Assembly (NCBI RefSeq): GCF_913058035.1
Contig: NZ_CAJXPA010000007.1
Span: 1-62,704, forward strand
From: an uncultured Paraglaciecola sp.
GTDB lineage: Bacteria > Pseudomonadota > Gammaproteobacteria > Enterobacterales > Alteromonadaceae
Length of the DNA: 62,704 nt
Direction of reading: 5' to 3'
This document shows positions 18,912 through 27,522 of this stretch, piece by piece. The position numbers and the translations under genes are program-made. Position 1 is the first letter of the stretch; every line of letters starts with the position of its first letter. A model generated the notes under the pieces. That model had not been told where the DNA came from, did not search any database, and was given only the letters and a program-made list of their open reading frames with translations.

Positions 18912-19499
18912 ATGAATAACTTTAAAATAATTCCTACTGTGGATAACAGTGTTCCTGGTGTCAATATGCCAGTCGAAGCGCAGGCTTGTCTGGATATACA
19001 TAGCTCAGCTGAGTCTGTGGTTAACGACATAAATTGTATTCTTTCGCAAATGATTGCCCCAGATACCAGCATTGATGAAGCGTTGACAGTCATGAAACAC
19101 AGTAATAAAAAGTCTACGTTATACGTTGGGACAGAGACTAAATTATTGGGCGTTATCAGTAGCTTTACTTTGGTTAGCCGTGTTGTATTAATGATTGCCA
19201 ATCGAAAACGTGTGGCAAGGTCTGAACTAACGGTCGCAGATGTGATGAGTCTGGTCGTCAAGATGCCTGCTTTACGAAAAAATAATGTTCACAGAGCGTG
19301 TATCGGTGATATCAAGAAAACTATGGAGTCACTAGGTGAAGCACATATTCAAGTTGTGGATGAAACCAACAAGATTTGCGGGGTAATATCATCAACAGAT
19401 GTTAGTCGAGTATTGCATGAGCCAGTTTATATTAATGCTACTGCACATTCGTTTAAGGATTGTTTTAATGTGATGCATGAGCACGAGGAACTCATTTAG
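18912..19499 (+). CDS. CBS-domain-pair protein
   Basis: Stand-alone cystathionine-beta-synthase (CBS) domain protein of 195 residues. Two CBS units can be seen: the first around ILSQMIAPDTSIDEALTVMK to TKLLGVISSFTLVSRV, the second around VADVMSLVVKMPALRKNN to KICGVISSTDVSRVLHE. Both contain the GVISS strand-turn that usually contributes to the adenosyl-ligand site. Such proteins bind AMP, ATP or related nucleotides and regulate a partner, which is not apparent here. No fused catalytic domain is present. GGTGAATAAAA precedes the ATG. A GC-rich hairpin follows at 19551. Confidence 0.8.
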   Translation: MNNFKIIPTVDNSVPGVNMPVEAQACLDIHSSAESVVNDINCILSQMIAPDTSIDEALTVMKHSNKKSTLYVGTETKLLGVISSFTLVSRVVLMIANRKRVARSELTVADVMSLVVKMPALRKNNVHRACIGDIKKTMESLGEAHIQVVDETNKICGVISSTDVSRVLHEPVYINATAHSFKDCFNVMHEHEELI

Positions 19500-19550
19500 C
19501 TCCTAAATATCCAGAGCCCAGGTTAAATAGATTAAAGCTCGTTTTTAAAG

Positions 19551-19576
19551 GGGAGGGTAGTAGTTGTAACCCTCCC
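19551..19576. terminator. GC-rich hairpin downstream of CBS gene
   Basis: Perfect 8-bp stem GGGAGGGT / ACCCTCCC (19551-19558 and 19569-19576) with a 10-base loop, 50 bases after the CBS-protein stop. There is no T-run on the plus side; on the minus side the preceding GTTTTTAAAG would give an A-run. It is a weak candidate terminator or RNA-stability hairpin. Confidence 0.45.
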
Positions 19577-19723
19577 AATATTCATATCAGGGACATTGCA
19601 GATAACTAATTGCAAGTCTGGCCTGCCATTTAAGTTGAATATATTTACCTGCTGAATTTGCAAGGCTGTGAACAGCTGTTAATATTGCACACTATTTTAA
19701 ATAGCAATTAACAGGGATGTTAC

Positions 19724-20881
19724 ATGCAACAGTTATTACTCTTAGGACTGGCTAGTTTATTTTTTTCTTGTTCTGGCACTACACCAACAAGTTCGCAAAC
19801 CGCTGCCCAAGAGGGCGGTTCACAACATGCATTTGAAAACCCTGATGTGATTTTTGAAAATATTCCTCAAGATGAAGACTCACTTATCACGTTTAAAGCT
19901 TTCGACGCCTATGAAAACAAGTATAAAAACCTATCAGGATTTAAGAGTTTTGCGCAATCAGAAAGCGGAGCTTGGGCGTATGTGATCAATCGTGATTCAC
20001 AAGAGGAGGCTGATTTACATGTGCTTGAATCTTGTAAAAAGTATAATGTCAGGTTTAACGATACTTATCCATGCAGCCTGATTAATATATCAAATAAGTG
20101 GCTCGATTCTCCCAATAGAGCTAAAGAAATATTAGGTTCGTTACCTAAATTTACACCTGAAACGCCCATAGACCTGAGGAAATTACGCAGTAATGCCCTC
20201 GAAGACTTGCAAACCAAAGACTACGCAATGGCATTATCTAAACGCATTTGGTTTCATCAACATGCTCTTGAAGTAGATGAACATTATAGTGCTGTTAGGC
20301 TGTCATATGGGATAATGGACTGGGCTGAACTTGGTGAAATATACCCACCCGCCAAAACACTGCTCAGATATGTTGCAAGTTATACAAAACATTCTCTAAT
20401 GAATGACCCCAAAGATGCATATTCTTTGATTCATGAATATGTATCTCTGAATAGGGTTTTAGAACGAACCGACCAATCTATGAGCTTTTTCAAATGGCTA
20501 GATAAACACCACCCTGACGTAGCCATTAAGAACTTCCATATTTTTCAAGACGTATTAATAAAACACGAACAATATTCACTCTACAACAAATACCTCAGTC
20601 CAAATGTCGATTTTAGTCAGATGGTTTCCAACTACGTTTGGGCAATAGATGCCAGTGAAAAAGTGGTGTACGGCGATAAGAAAACAAGTCAAGAAATGTT
20701 AGCGTCGGCTACCAAAACGTTTATTTATAATGTATCTAGGCTAGTCGCTATGCTTGTCATAAATGAGCGCTCAGAGGAAACAAAAAGCATAGCTGCAAAA
20801 GCTAAGTTAGAGCTTGATTCTGATGAATTCATGACCTCATTAAACAATGCCCTAGATGGGGAGCTTCCCCTAGCGCGATAG
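19724..20881 (+). CDS. Hypothetical lipoprotein
   Basis: A 385-residue protein I cannot name. The N-terminus MQQLLLLGLASLFFSCSGTT looks like a lipoprotein signal with an imperfect lipobox (FFSC), so it is probably anchored in the envelope. Residues about 75-125 contain SGAWAYVINRDSQEEADLHV, LESCKKYN and CSLINISNKW, resembling the small repeat seen in DUF4189-type secreted proteins (aromatic-rich strand, an Ala/Glu helix ending in Cys, then a second Cys). The C-terminal two thirds are helical and might be TPR-like (ALSKRIWFHQHALEVDEHYS and onward). No neighbour is clearly linked; the acylase gene downstream is convergent. Confidence 0.65.
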   Translation: MQQLLLLGLASLFFSCSGTTPTSSQTAAQEGGSQHAFENPDVIFENIPQDEDSLITFKAFDAYENKYKNLSGFKSFAQSESGAWAYVINRDSQEEADLHVLESCKKYNVRFNDTYPCSLINISNKWLDSPNRAKEILGSLPKFTPETPIDLRKLRSNALEDLQTKDYAMALSKRIWFHQHALEVDEHYSAVRLSYGIMDWAELGEIYPPAKTLLRYVASYTKHSLMNDPKDAYSLIHEYVSLNRVLERTDQSMSFFKWLDKHHPDVAIKNFHIFQDVLIKHEQYSLYNKYLSPNVDFSQMVSNYVWAIDASEKVVYGDKKTSQEMLASATKTFIYNVSRLVAMLVINERSEETKSIAAKAKLELDSDEFMTSLNNALDGELPLAR

Positions 20882-20995
20882 TGATACCTTAAATAAATTA
20901 AGACCTATTCAATTTTATGGCGAAATACACAAAAGTATTTCGCCATTCTGTCCATCCACTGCTTTTGTAACAAACTGAATTAAGTGACCGTTGTT

Positions 20996-23398
20996 TTACT
21001 TGGTCGGCACTAGTTGCAAGGTACTAATAGTGTTGGCTGTGACATCGGCTTCACTAAAATTCTGTTTTATGTACTGACCGTTGATATATGATTCAGCTTG
21101 ATCTTGATAATGTTGATCAAACCACACCCCACTTTGCCCAACAGGATTGATACCAAGTGACTGGCTAGGGTCGGCAAAGTCGATGAGTCGGCGAGTTGAG
21201 GGGCCGTATGCTACTGACCAAGGCGCTGGACCGATTTTATGTGACAGGTTGTTTGGCGTCTCGTGGCCACCAGGTACAGCAAACTGACCCACGTTGAATA
21301 ATATATCCAGCGGTTTTTGCTGGCCTAGTGGGTGTTCATGGGTGAGAGTATGGGCTGCGCCCCATTGCCAGTTGGCCGTGTTGTTGCCCAACGTGCTACG
21401 CAGATGTTTTAAGCTTTCTCGCCACGCGACAGTCACTGTTGTTGCGCGACCTTCGATGACTGACGTTTTTCTATTATCCCACCACGGCGAGTCGGGATCC
21501 TCAGCTAAACGTGGTAAGGCAAAATCGATTACTCGAGTACGAATTAATGTTGCGAAGAAACTGTCACCCATTTCGTCACTCATTTCGTCATTCATTTCGT
21601 CATTCATTGCCTCAAATGCAAGTTGGTAAACTAACTGGTTAAAAATCGTTGCGGCGATTTCATCAATTTTATGATCCCCATCCCAGTTACTGAGCATGTT
21701 CACGAGCTCTTTTTCATCGGCGCTGGCCGCAGCTTTAATGATGGGTAACAACGGTTTCAGCAAGCGCTGCGCATAGCCACTGCCAGTGTCCAGTTGCAGT
21801 GCTTGACTATTTTGCACATTCCACTGCACGCTATTGTCGCTTAAACGTTGCTCTAGTCGAATCCCACGGGCGGGTAAATTGTAGTAACCTGGCACCTCAA
21901 TACCACTATCAGGAACGGGCTGATAATTAGCTGAAATAATATACCCTCGTTCTGGGTTTTCTTGTTGGGGATTATCATTAAAAGGTATAAAACCCAGTTT
22001 ATCAGCTTCAGCACTACTGCCGTCGAGGATAAATGTAGGATTAACGCCACTAGGGCGCAGAGGCAGTTGAGCCGCTGCCCACCAACCAATATCACCACTA
22101 GCATTCGCCCAGATTATGTTGAGTCCAGGCGCATGGATTTTTTCACTGGCTGCACGGGCTTTTGCCAAGGTATCAGCACGGTTGAGTTGATAAAAGGCAT
22201 CAAGAATTGGGTTCTCTGTTTCAAGAAATGCCCACCACATGGCGATAGGTGTTTTGCCTGAATGCTCACCAAGAGCATCGTTGATGATGGGGCCGTGAGG
22301 CGAACGACGCAGGGTTAATGTGACTGGGTCTTCACCTTTAACTTCAATTTGCTCCGTGCGACTTTGCAGTTCTACCCATTGGCCCTGATACCAAACTTGA
22401 TTAATGTTATCAGGATTAAGCTTCTCGGCAATAAGGTCTATGTCATCGTTTTGGAACATAGTAATGCTCCAACCAAAGTCCATATTGTGTCCAAGACTAG
22501 CGACTGGGTTGAGTGCTTGATGATGACCATACAGCTCAAACCCTGGGTAAGACAAATGTGCTTCGTACCAGACTGAAGGAACGGCAAAGCCAATGTGTGG
22601 GTCACCTGCTAGAAGTGGTTTACCACTGGATGTGCGACTCCCAGATACAGCCCAAGCGTTGCTGCCCTCAAATAGTGCTAAACCGCTATCTGAAATCGCT
22701 TGTTGGCTGATATGAGCTAGGCGATTAAGGCCATGCCAATCTTTGGCGGTAAGGCTCTGTGACACCACACCTTCGGGGTGCCAAGCCAGATCAAACACCT
22801 CAAGATAGTCAGCACCCAATTGGTCACGTATATAAGTTAGCACCGGCTCAGTGCGAAAAGCGGCGGCAAAACTGTAAGCCATATAACCGGCGACGCTGAG
22901 TGTATCCGCTGCGGTGAAAGAGCGTTTTGTAATGCCAAGAATATCGAACTCTATAGGGGCTGGGTGAGTGTTCTGATATTGGTTGATACCATCTAAATAA
23001 GCGGCCAAGGCCTTATTTGCAGGAGTGTTAGTGTCCATCTTCGCTGCATAGGCATCTGCATGAGCGCGAATGCCGAGAGTACGAAACAAACGGTCGCTGT
23101 CGAGCAGTTTTGGTCCGAGTATGGCCGCTAGCTCACCTCGCGCTAAGCGGCGCACCATCTCCATCTGAAACAAGCGATCTTGGGCATGCACATAACCAAG
23201 CGTGCGATACATGTCGGCTTCGTTTTTCGCCTTAATATGCGGCACACCGCGTTCATCATAATGCACGCTGACCGGCGTTTGTAAGTTGGCTAGGCTAACT
23301 TCACCACTGCGTATCGGTTGTTTGTTATGGATATACCAGGCACCTAAGGCGCCAGCGACGGCAAAAATAACAGTGAGGATTTTTAGGATGAGTTTCAT
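20996..23398 (-). CDS. Penicillin-acylase-family N-terminal nucleophile hydrolase
   Basis: Member of the penicillin G acylase / AHL acylase family, made as a precursor, exported and self-cleaved into alpha and beta chains. Seen: an N-terminal hydrophobic segment (MKLILKILTVIFAVAGALGA), the alpha-chain motif YVHAQDRLFQMEMVRRLARG, and the nucleophile Ser that becomes the beta-chain N-terminus in LFEGSNAWAVSG, followed by GKPLLAGDPHIG. The late INPVGQSG motif is also present. The length of about 800 residues is right. I choose the ATG at 23398, placing the signal segment at the N-terminus; a TTG/ATG start 13 codons earlier is possible. Substrates may be amides such as acyl-homoserine lactones, but this is not readable. 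A short in-frame repeat (NDEM, NDEM, SDEM) sits near 21570-21605. Confidence 0.9.
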   Translation of the reverse strand: MKLILKILTVIFAVAGALGAWYIHNKQPIRSGEVSLANLQTPVSVHYDERGVPHIKAKNEADMYRTLGYVHAQDRLFQMEMVRRLARGELAAILGPKLLDSDRLFRTLGIRAHADAYAAKMDTNTPANKALAAYLDGINQYQNTHPAPIEFDILGITKRSFTAADTLSVAGYMAYSFAAAFRTEPVLTYIRDQLGADYLEVFDLAWHPEGVVSQSLTAKDWHGLNRLAHISQQAISDSGLALFEGSNAWAVSGSRTSSGKPLLAGDPHIGFAVPSVWYEAHLSYPGFELYGHHQALNPVASLGHNMDFGWSITMFQNDDIDLIAEKLNPDNINQVWYQGQWVELQSRTEQIEVKGEDPVTLTLRRSPHGPIINDALGEHSGKTPIAMWWAFLETENPILDAFYQLNRADTLAKARAASEKIHAPGLNIIWANASGDIGWWAAAQLPLRPSGVNPTFILDGSSAEADKLGFIPFNDNPQQENPERGYIISANYQPVPDSGIEVPGYYNLPARGIRLEQRLSDNSVQWNVQNSQALQLDTGSGYAQRLLKPLLPIIKAAASADEKELVNMLSNWDGDHKIDEIAATIFNQLVYQLAFEAMNDEMNDEMSDEMGDSFFATLIRTRVIDFALPRLAEDPDSPWWDNRKTSVIEGRATTVTVAWRESLKHLRSTLGNNTANWQWGAAHTLTHEHPLGQQKPLDILFNVGQFAVPGGHETPNNLSHKIGPAPWSVAYGPSTRRLIDFADPSQSLGINPVGQSGVWFDQHYQDQAESYINGQYIKQNFSEADVTANTISTLQLVPTK
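21570..21607. repeat. 12-bp in-frame tandem repeat inside acylase gene
   Basis: Three near-identical 12-base units (plus strand TCATTTCGTCAT-like) encode NDEMNDEMSDEM on the minus strand in the beta chain. The family does not carry this acidic Met-rich insertion, so it is likely a recent slippage expansion in a surface loop. Confidence 0.8.
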
Positions 23399-23647
23399 TA
23401 CACGGATCTGCTTATTATGTTCATTGCTAACAAACATAACATTTTATATGTTATTTGTTCACAACTATCAAAGTGCAGATAATATGCATGTAGTCAATTT
23501 TATCTGGTCAGATATAGAGAACTATTTCACCCTAGAGTTAAGCCATAAACTAAAGTAATTAATCATACGAATACTTCTACAATAAAGTGCTATGGTTAAA
23601 GTAGGGATGTCATATTTGGATAAAATTACGATAGAAAAGGAGAATAA

Positions 23648-24334
23648 ATGAAAACCTGGATGTTGATTATTTACTTACTAACTTCTTGCTCATTCGTAAG
23701 CTTTGCTCAAGAGCCAAAACCTTTTTTATTAACTCATATTGTGTACCCTGATATTGATGATTATTCCGAACTTTTCGTAGAAATTTATACTGAATTAGGC
23801 TTTAAGGTGGAGCTGATCCCTACACCTTCTATACGGGGATTGATTTTACTCAACAACGATGTTGTAGACGCTGACGTATTACGACTTAGTCCAATAGCAA
23901 AAAAATATCCCAATGTGATAGTGGTGCAACCTGAATTACAAAGCGCTAGCCTATCCTTAATATGTTCTAAGGGAGTGCCTTGTAACCGAAGTATATTAAC
24001 AAATGCAAAAATATCTATATTAGCAAATAACAGGATGCTTGCGCTTATTGAGTATGGAGAATTTAAATCTGTTCATGTAGAGAATGAATTGTTCTCCAGC
24101 GTTCTCGACATGCTTAAGGCAAACCGATATAACTACGCAATATATGTAATAGATGACGTGATAGAAAAACATTTTGACCAAGACTTACAAATAGTAGAAC
24201 TCAAAAAGATCTCAATTAATCACGTTATTCATAAAAAACATATTGGTTTACTACCGCAAATTCAAGAAAAAATACGCTCTAAACTCCCAGATTTAACTCA
24301 TAGGCGTTTAGAAAATAGCCATCCTAAAGAGTAG
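23648..24334 (+). CDS. Periplasmic solute-binding protein-like, family 3 type
   Basis: A 228-residue exported protein with signal peptide MKTWMLIIYLLTSCSFVSFA and then a compact two-lobe pattern: HIVYPDIDDYSELFVEIYTE, LGFKVELIPTPSIRGLI, VDADVLRLSPIAK and later MLKANRYNYAIYVIDDVIEK. This resembles the shortened family 3 binding proteins common in Alteromonadales, which often occur without transporter genes. AAAAGGAGAATAA gives a good ribosome binding site before the ATG. The ligand is unknown. A second, unrelated binding-protein gene follows about 300 bases later. Confidence 0.7.
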   Translation: MKTWMLIIYLLTSCSFVSFAQEPKPFLLTHIVYPDIDDYSELFVEIYTELGFKVELIPTPSIRGLILLNNDVVDADVLRLSPIAKKYPNVIVVQPELQSASLSLICSKGVPCNRSILTNAKISILANNRMLALIEYGEFKSVHVENELFSSVLDMLKANRYNYAIYVIDDVIEKHFDQDLQIVELKKISINHVIHKKHIGLLPQIQEKIRSKLPDLTHRRLENSHPKE

Positions 24335-24629
24335 AAATCACACTAAGCTGATTTTAATTAGCTGCTTATTTTTTCGCTCAAGTGATAGCAAAGTATTAAA
24401 GAAAAGTCTTGGGGTCAGAACAAATTTAAATAAGCCATCTACGATATCCGCTATTTATGGCTAACCCTTATTCCTTGTATCCTTTGTTTGGTTCTTCCAG
24501 TCTGAAAAACGACATAAAGTTAATCCCACGTTTGCGCGCCTTTAGAGTCTGTACCAATCACTAGTTCTAAAAGTGATTTTCAACTATGATTGCTCAATTT
24601 TGTCAGTATTGAGTTGGATATATGGGCCT
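24335..24629. other. Intergenic region with possible transposase-associated scrap
   Basis: About 295 bases. TTGGGGTCAGAACAAATTTA (24408-24427) resembles the GGGGTCAGA motif that often borders REP-associated (IS200-like) transposase genes. On the minus strand, 24464-24550 reads KARKRGINFMSFFRLEEPNK before a stop and may be a scrap of a lost protein. Both observations are weak. Confidence 0.3.
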
Positions 24630-25697
24630 ATGATTTTGAGAATATTTGCAGTCGTCATTATTTTGTTATTTTCTCAAATTACGTTTGCGACCAAAGTGAT
24701 TTTGATTATTCCGGACGAAAAAGGACCTGCGTTTTGGAACATAGTGCATCAAGTCAGTGCCGCTTCAGCTAAGAGTTTGGATGTGCACCTTGAGGTGATT
24801 TATGGTGGATCCAATCGCTTTTCAACGTTGGACATAATTGAAGGTATCGTTGCCCGACCAATAAAGCCTGATTACCTTATATTTCGACCATTTTATGGTA
24901 ATGCTGCGAGTGTTTTGGACCTGATTGAAGCTAAAGGTATCTTGTTTGTAACATTGGAACAGGCTTTTTCTGGAGAAGAAGCGATGGAACTGCAACGACC
25001 CGGACAAAAGTATAAACACTGGATTGGAGAAGTTGCTTACGATAACGCTAACGGGGGGTTGCTGCTGTTAAATGCTTTACTCAAAGAACATCGAATTCGT
25101 CACCCAGCCGTTGAGCCTGCGATAATAGGGATGGGAGGTGACTTTGACAACTTATCTATCTCCAGACAACAAGTTCTCACTGATTTAGCTGGTACTAGTG
25201 AGGTTCGTCTAAACCAAATTTTCCCTACCTACTGGGATCCTAAAAATATTGCTACTAATTTTGCAATGATGCTTGAGCGTTATCCACATACTAATATTTT
25301 CTGGTGCGCGGGTGATCAGTTGGCATTAGAAACTTTGGCTCAACATCAACTTTTGTCCAACAAGCCAATTGTTGCGGGTGGGTTTGATTGGTTGCCCGAA
25401 GCTCTATTAAAAATCCAAAAAGGAGAACTCACTGCTTCGGCAGGCGGGCACTTTTTGATGGGGGCTATCGCCATTACAAAGATTTTTGATTATCAAAACG
25501 GCATAGACAGATTTTCAGCTAGCCCTAGCTTGTATGATTTTGAGGTTATCACGAAAGAAAATGTGGATAGTTACCAAGATTTCATGCAACAAAGAAAGTG
25601 GCAGGAAGTAAACTTTAATCAATTTTCAGCTTACAAAATGGGGGATGAACCCAAAGCTTTATCTATGCAAAATATTATTAAATCAATAAGAGAATAG
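24630..25697 (+). CDS. Periplasmic binding protein (sugar-type, PBP family 1-like)
   Basis: Type I periplasmic binding protein resembling sugar or autoinducer-type binding proteins. The start at 24630 places the signal peptide MILRIFAVVIILLFSQITFA at the N-terminus; the frame is open 19 codons further upstream without a better ribosome binding site. Mature features: LIIPDEKGPAFWNIVHQVSA, IVARPIKPDYLIFRPFYGNA, WIGEVAYDNANGGLLLLNAL, GMGGDFDNLSISRQQ, and FWCAGDQLALETLAQ with IVAGGFDWLPEAL, matching the two Rossmann-like lobes with a final D-x-LALG-like segment. No permease or ATPase is adjacent, so the protein may serve a sensor kinase or chemoreceptor. The ligand is unknown. Confidence 0.75.
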   Translation: MILRIFAVVIILLFSQITFATKVILIIPDEKGPAFWNIVHQVSAASAKSLDVHLEVIYGGSNRFSTLDIIEGIVARPIKPDYLIFRPFYGNAASVLDLIEAKGILFVTLEQAFSGEEAMELQRPGQKYKHWIGEVAYDNANGGLLLLNALLKEHRIRHPAVEPAIIGMGGDFDNLSISRQQVLTDLAGTSEVRLNQIFPTYWDPKNIATNFAMMLERYPHTNIFWCAGDQLALETLAQHQLLSNKPIVAGGFDWLPEALLKIQKGELTASAGGHFLMGAIAITKIFDYQNGIDRFSASPSLYDFEVITKENVDSYQDFMQQRKWQEVNFNQFSAYKMGDEPKALSMQNIIKSIRE

Positions 25698-25872
25698 TGG
25701 CTTGTATAGCCTTTGATAAGTTTACCAAGCGTTATATTTTTTCAATGTTTTCAGAGACGGTTTACTATTTAATACTCTAAGAGAATTAATGCATCCACTT
25801 GCTGTTGTGTGATTTTTTGGTGGAATAGACATCGGCTAAAGTTTATGCGACACAAGTCCGACTCAATCTAAA

Positions 25873-26415
25873 CTAGTTGGGATAATTATTACTCACTTTC
25901 AAGCCAATTTCTGCCATTTTATGTTGATCAACATGGCGATTGAAACGGGCTATTAATAACCTGAGTTTAGGTTGAATATAGGTTTGGCAAAACGGCCGGT
26001 TATGGTCTGAATAAAAATAATCTGTTAGTTCAACCTTATTCGGTTTAAAGCTTTTGAAAGCATAGACTTGGGTAATTACCGCTTTATCAAAATCTGCTCT
26101 CAATACATTTAAAATGTGTAACGCTTGCTTAAATTGAATATCGTCAAAGGTATATATGGCTGAACGGTACTTTCCGCGCATAGAATGGTCAGATGTACTG
26201 GCATGGGTATGCAAATGGATTTCGATTAAGTCTGATAACGATATGACTGCTGGGTCAAAATACACTTCAATCGCTTCAGACAAGCTAGAGTGCTTGCCGT
26301 TTGATGCTATCCATCCTTGATTCACATTAGTTATACCAATAAGTGATGTAAATACGCCTTCGGTGCACCAGTGACAACCACCACCCAAACCAACTTTACT
26401 AGGGGCAGTTGTCAT
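25873..26415 (-). CDS. MsrA-like peptide-methionine (S)-S-oxide reductase, CHWC variant
   Basis: Second MsrA-family protein of the cluster. The active-site region is GGGCHWCTEGVF, where the standard family has GGCFWG. The catalytic Cys is kept, and a second Cys three residues later creates a CxxC pair that could act as an internal redox couple. Other family elements are recognisable: VNQGWIAS in place of VGYxGG, AIEVYFDPAVISLSDLIEIH, DHSMRGKYRSAIY and the C-terminal FCQTYIQPKL. The length of 180 residues is normal. It lies 52 bases after the canonical msrA and is probably the last gene of an msrB-msrA-msrA-like operon. Substrate preference is unknown. Confidence 0.85.
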   Translation of the reverse strand: MTTAPSKVGLGGGCHWCTEGVFTSLIGITNVNQGWIASNGKHSSLSEAIEVYFDPAVISLSDLIEIHLHTHASTSDHSMRGKYRSAIYTFDDIQFKQALHILNVLRADFDKAVITQVYAFKSFKPNKVELTDYFYSDHNRPFCQTYIQPKLRLLIARFNRHVDQHKMAEIGLKVSNNYPN

Positions 26416-26467
26416 GTCAGGAAGCTTTCATTGCAAGTTTGTTAATAATCACAGATATTCAAACTCT

Positions 26468-26965
26468 CTATGCTGAAGGTAATTTCCAGTCAGGTCTGAT
26501 GAAGTGACAAGTGTAGCCATTAGGACGTGTTTCTAAATAGTCTTGATGTTCAACTTCAGCTTCCCAAAAATCACTGACTGGTTCTACTTCAGTCACAACT
26601 TTCCCTGGCCACAAACCACAGGCATTTACATCAACAATAGTTCTTGATGCTTCTGCTTTTTGCTCATCAGACACATAATAAATAGCTGAACGATAAGACG
26701 CACCGGTATCATTACCTTGTCTGTTTTGTGTACTAGGATCATGAATTTGAAAGAAAAATTCTAAAAGTTGTCGATAAGTGATAATTTCATTATCAAATAA
26801 TATCTCAATACCCTCTGCGTGGTTACCATGATTGCGGTAGGTAGCATTTGGCACTTCACCACCCGTGTAACCGACCCGAGTGGATGTAACCCCAGGCATT
26901 TTACGAATAAGATCCTGCATACCCCAAAAACAACCACCAGCTAATACTGCGCGTTCATTTGCCAT
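26468..26965 (-). CDS. msrA: Peptide-methionine (S)-S-oxide reductase MsrA
   Basis: Reduces the S epimer of methionine sulfoxide in proteins, with electrons usually from thioredoxin. The canonical active site GGCFWGMQ follows the start directly, then [20 protein letters not shown] with the substrate-pocket Tyr, [20 protein letters not shown] and the late [19 protein letters not shown]. The length of 165 residues corresponds to the short cytoplasmic MsrA form. The start is two bases after the msrB stop, so the two are translationally coupled. No signal peptide is present. Confidence 0.97.
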   Translation of the reverse strand: MANERAVLAGGCFWGMQDLIRKMPGVTSTRVGYTGGEVPNATYRNHGNHAEGIEILFDNEIITYRQLLEFFFQIHDPSTQNRQGNDTGASYRSAIYYVSDEQKAEASRTIVDVNACGLWPGKVVTEVEPVSDFWEAEVEHQDYLETRPNGYTCHFIRPDWKLPSA

Positions 26966-26967
26966 GA

Positions 26968-27414
26968 CTAAATCTCCTCTACTTGATCTAAATAAGCTTC
27001 ATACCCTTTGTTTGCCATTTCATCCCGAGGGATAAAACGCAGTGAAGCAGAATTAATACAATAACGCAGACCGCCTTGGTCTTTAGGCCCATCAGGAAAT
27101 ACATGGCCTAGGTGACTGTCACCATGAGAAGAACGCACCTCAGTGCGAGTCATGCCAAGGGTGTTATCAGTAATTTCATTGACATTAACTGGGTCTATGG
27201 CCTTGGTAAAGCTAGGCCAGCCACATCCTGATTCATACTTGGCAGATGAGGCAAATAAAGGTTCTCCAGATACCACATCTACATAAATACCAGGTAAGGT
27301 GTTATTTAATAATTCACCGGTACCAGGGCGCTCAGTGCCATTTTCTTGAGTGACATGAAACTGTTCTGGTGTCAGGGCAGAAATTGCATCCTGTGATTTT
27401 TGATATGTACTCAT
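26968..27414 (-). CDS. msrB: Peptide-methionine (R)-S-oxide reductase MsrB
   Basis: Reduces the R epimer of methionine sulfoxide. Family signature residues are present: [34 protein letters not shown] and the catalytic Cys region [16 protein letters not shown]. The two CxxC pairs that bind structural zinc in many MsrB proteins are absent (VVSGEPLF instead of CxxCxxPLF), so this is the zinc-free form. It is the first gene of the msr operon, immediately followed by msrA. The promoter lies in the gap up to 27522, where TTTCCTC (minus strand GAGGAAA) is a good ribosome binding site. Confidence 0.97.
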   Translation of the reverse strand: MSTYQKSQDAISALTPEQFHVTQENGTERPGTGELLNNTLPGIYVDVVSGEPLFASSAKYESGCGWPSFTKAIDPVNVNEITDNTLGMTRTEVRSSHGDSHLGHVFPDGPKDQGGLRYCINSASLRFIPRDEMANKGYEAYLDQVEEI

Positions 27415-27522
27415 AATTTCCTCTTTGTTATTAATGAGAGGTACTTGTTGGAGTGTAACAGACCTGCTCTTAGAGTATTTTATTGCGTATTGGCGATAAA
27501 GATCACTATTTGAAGTGAACGA

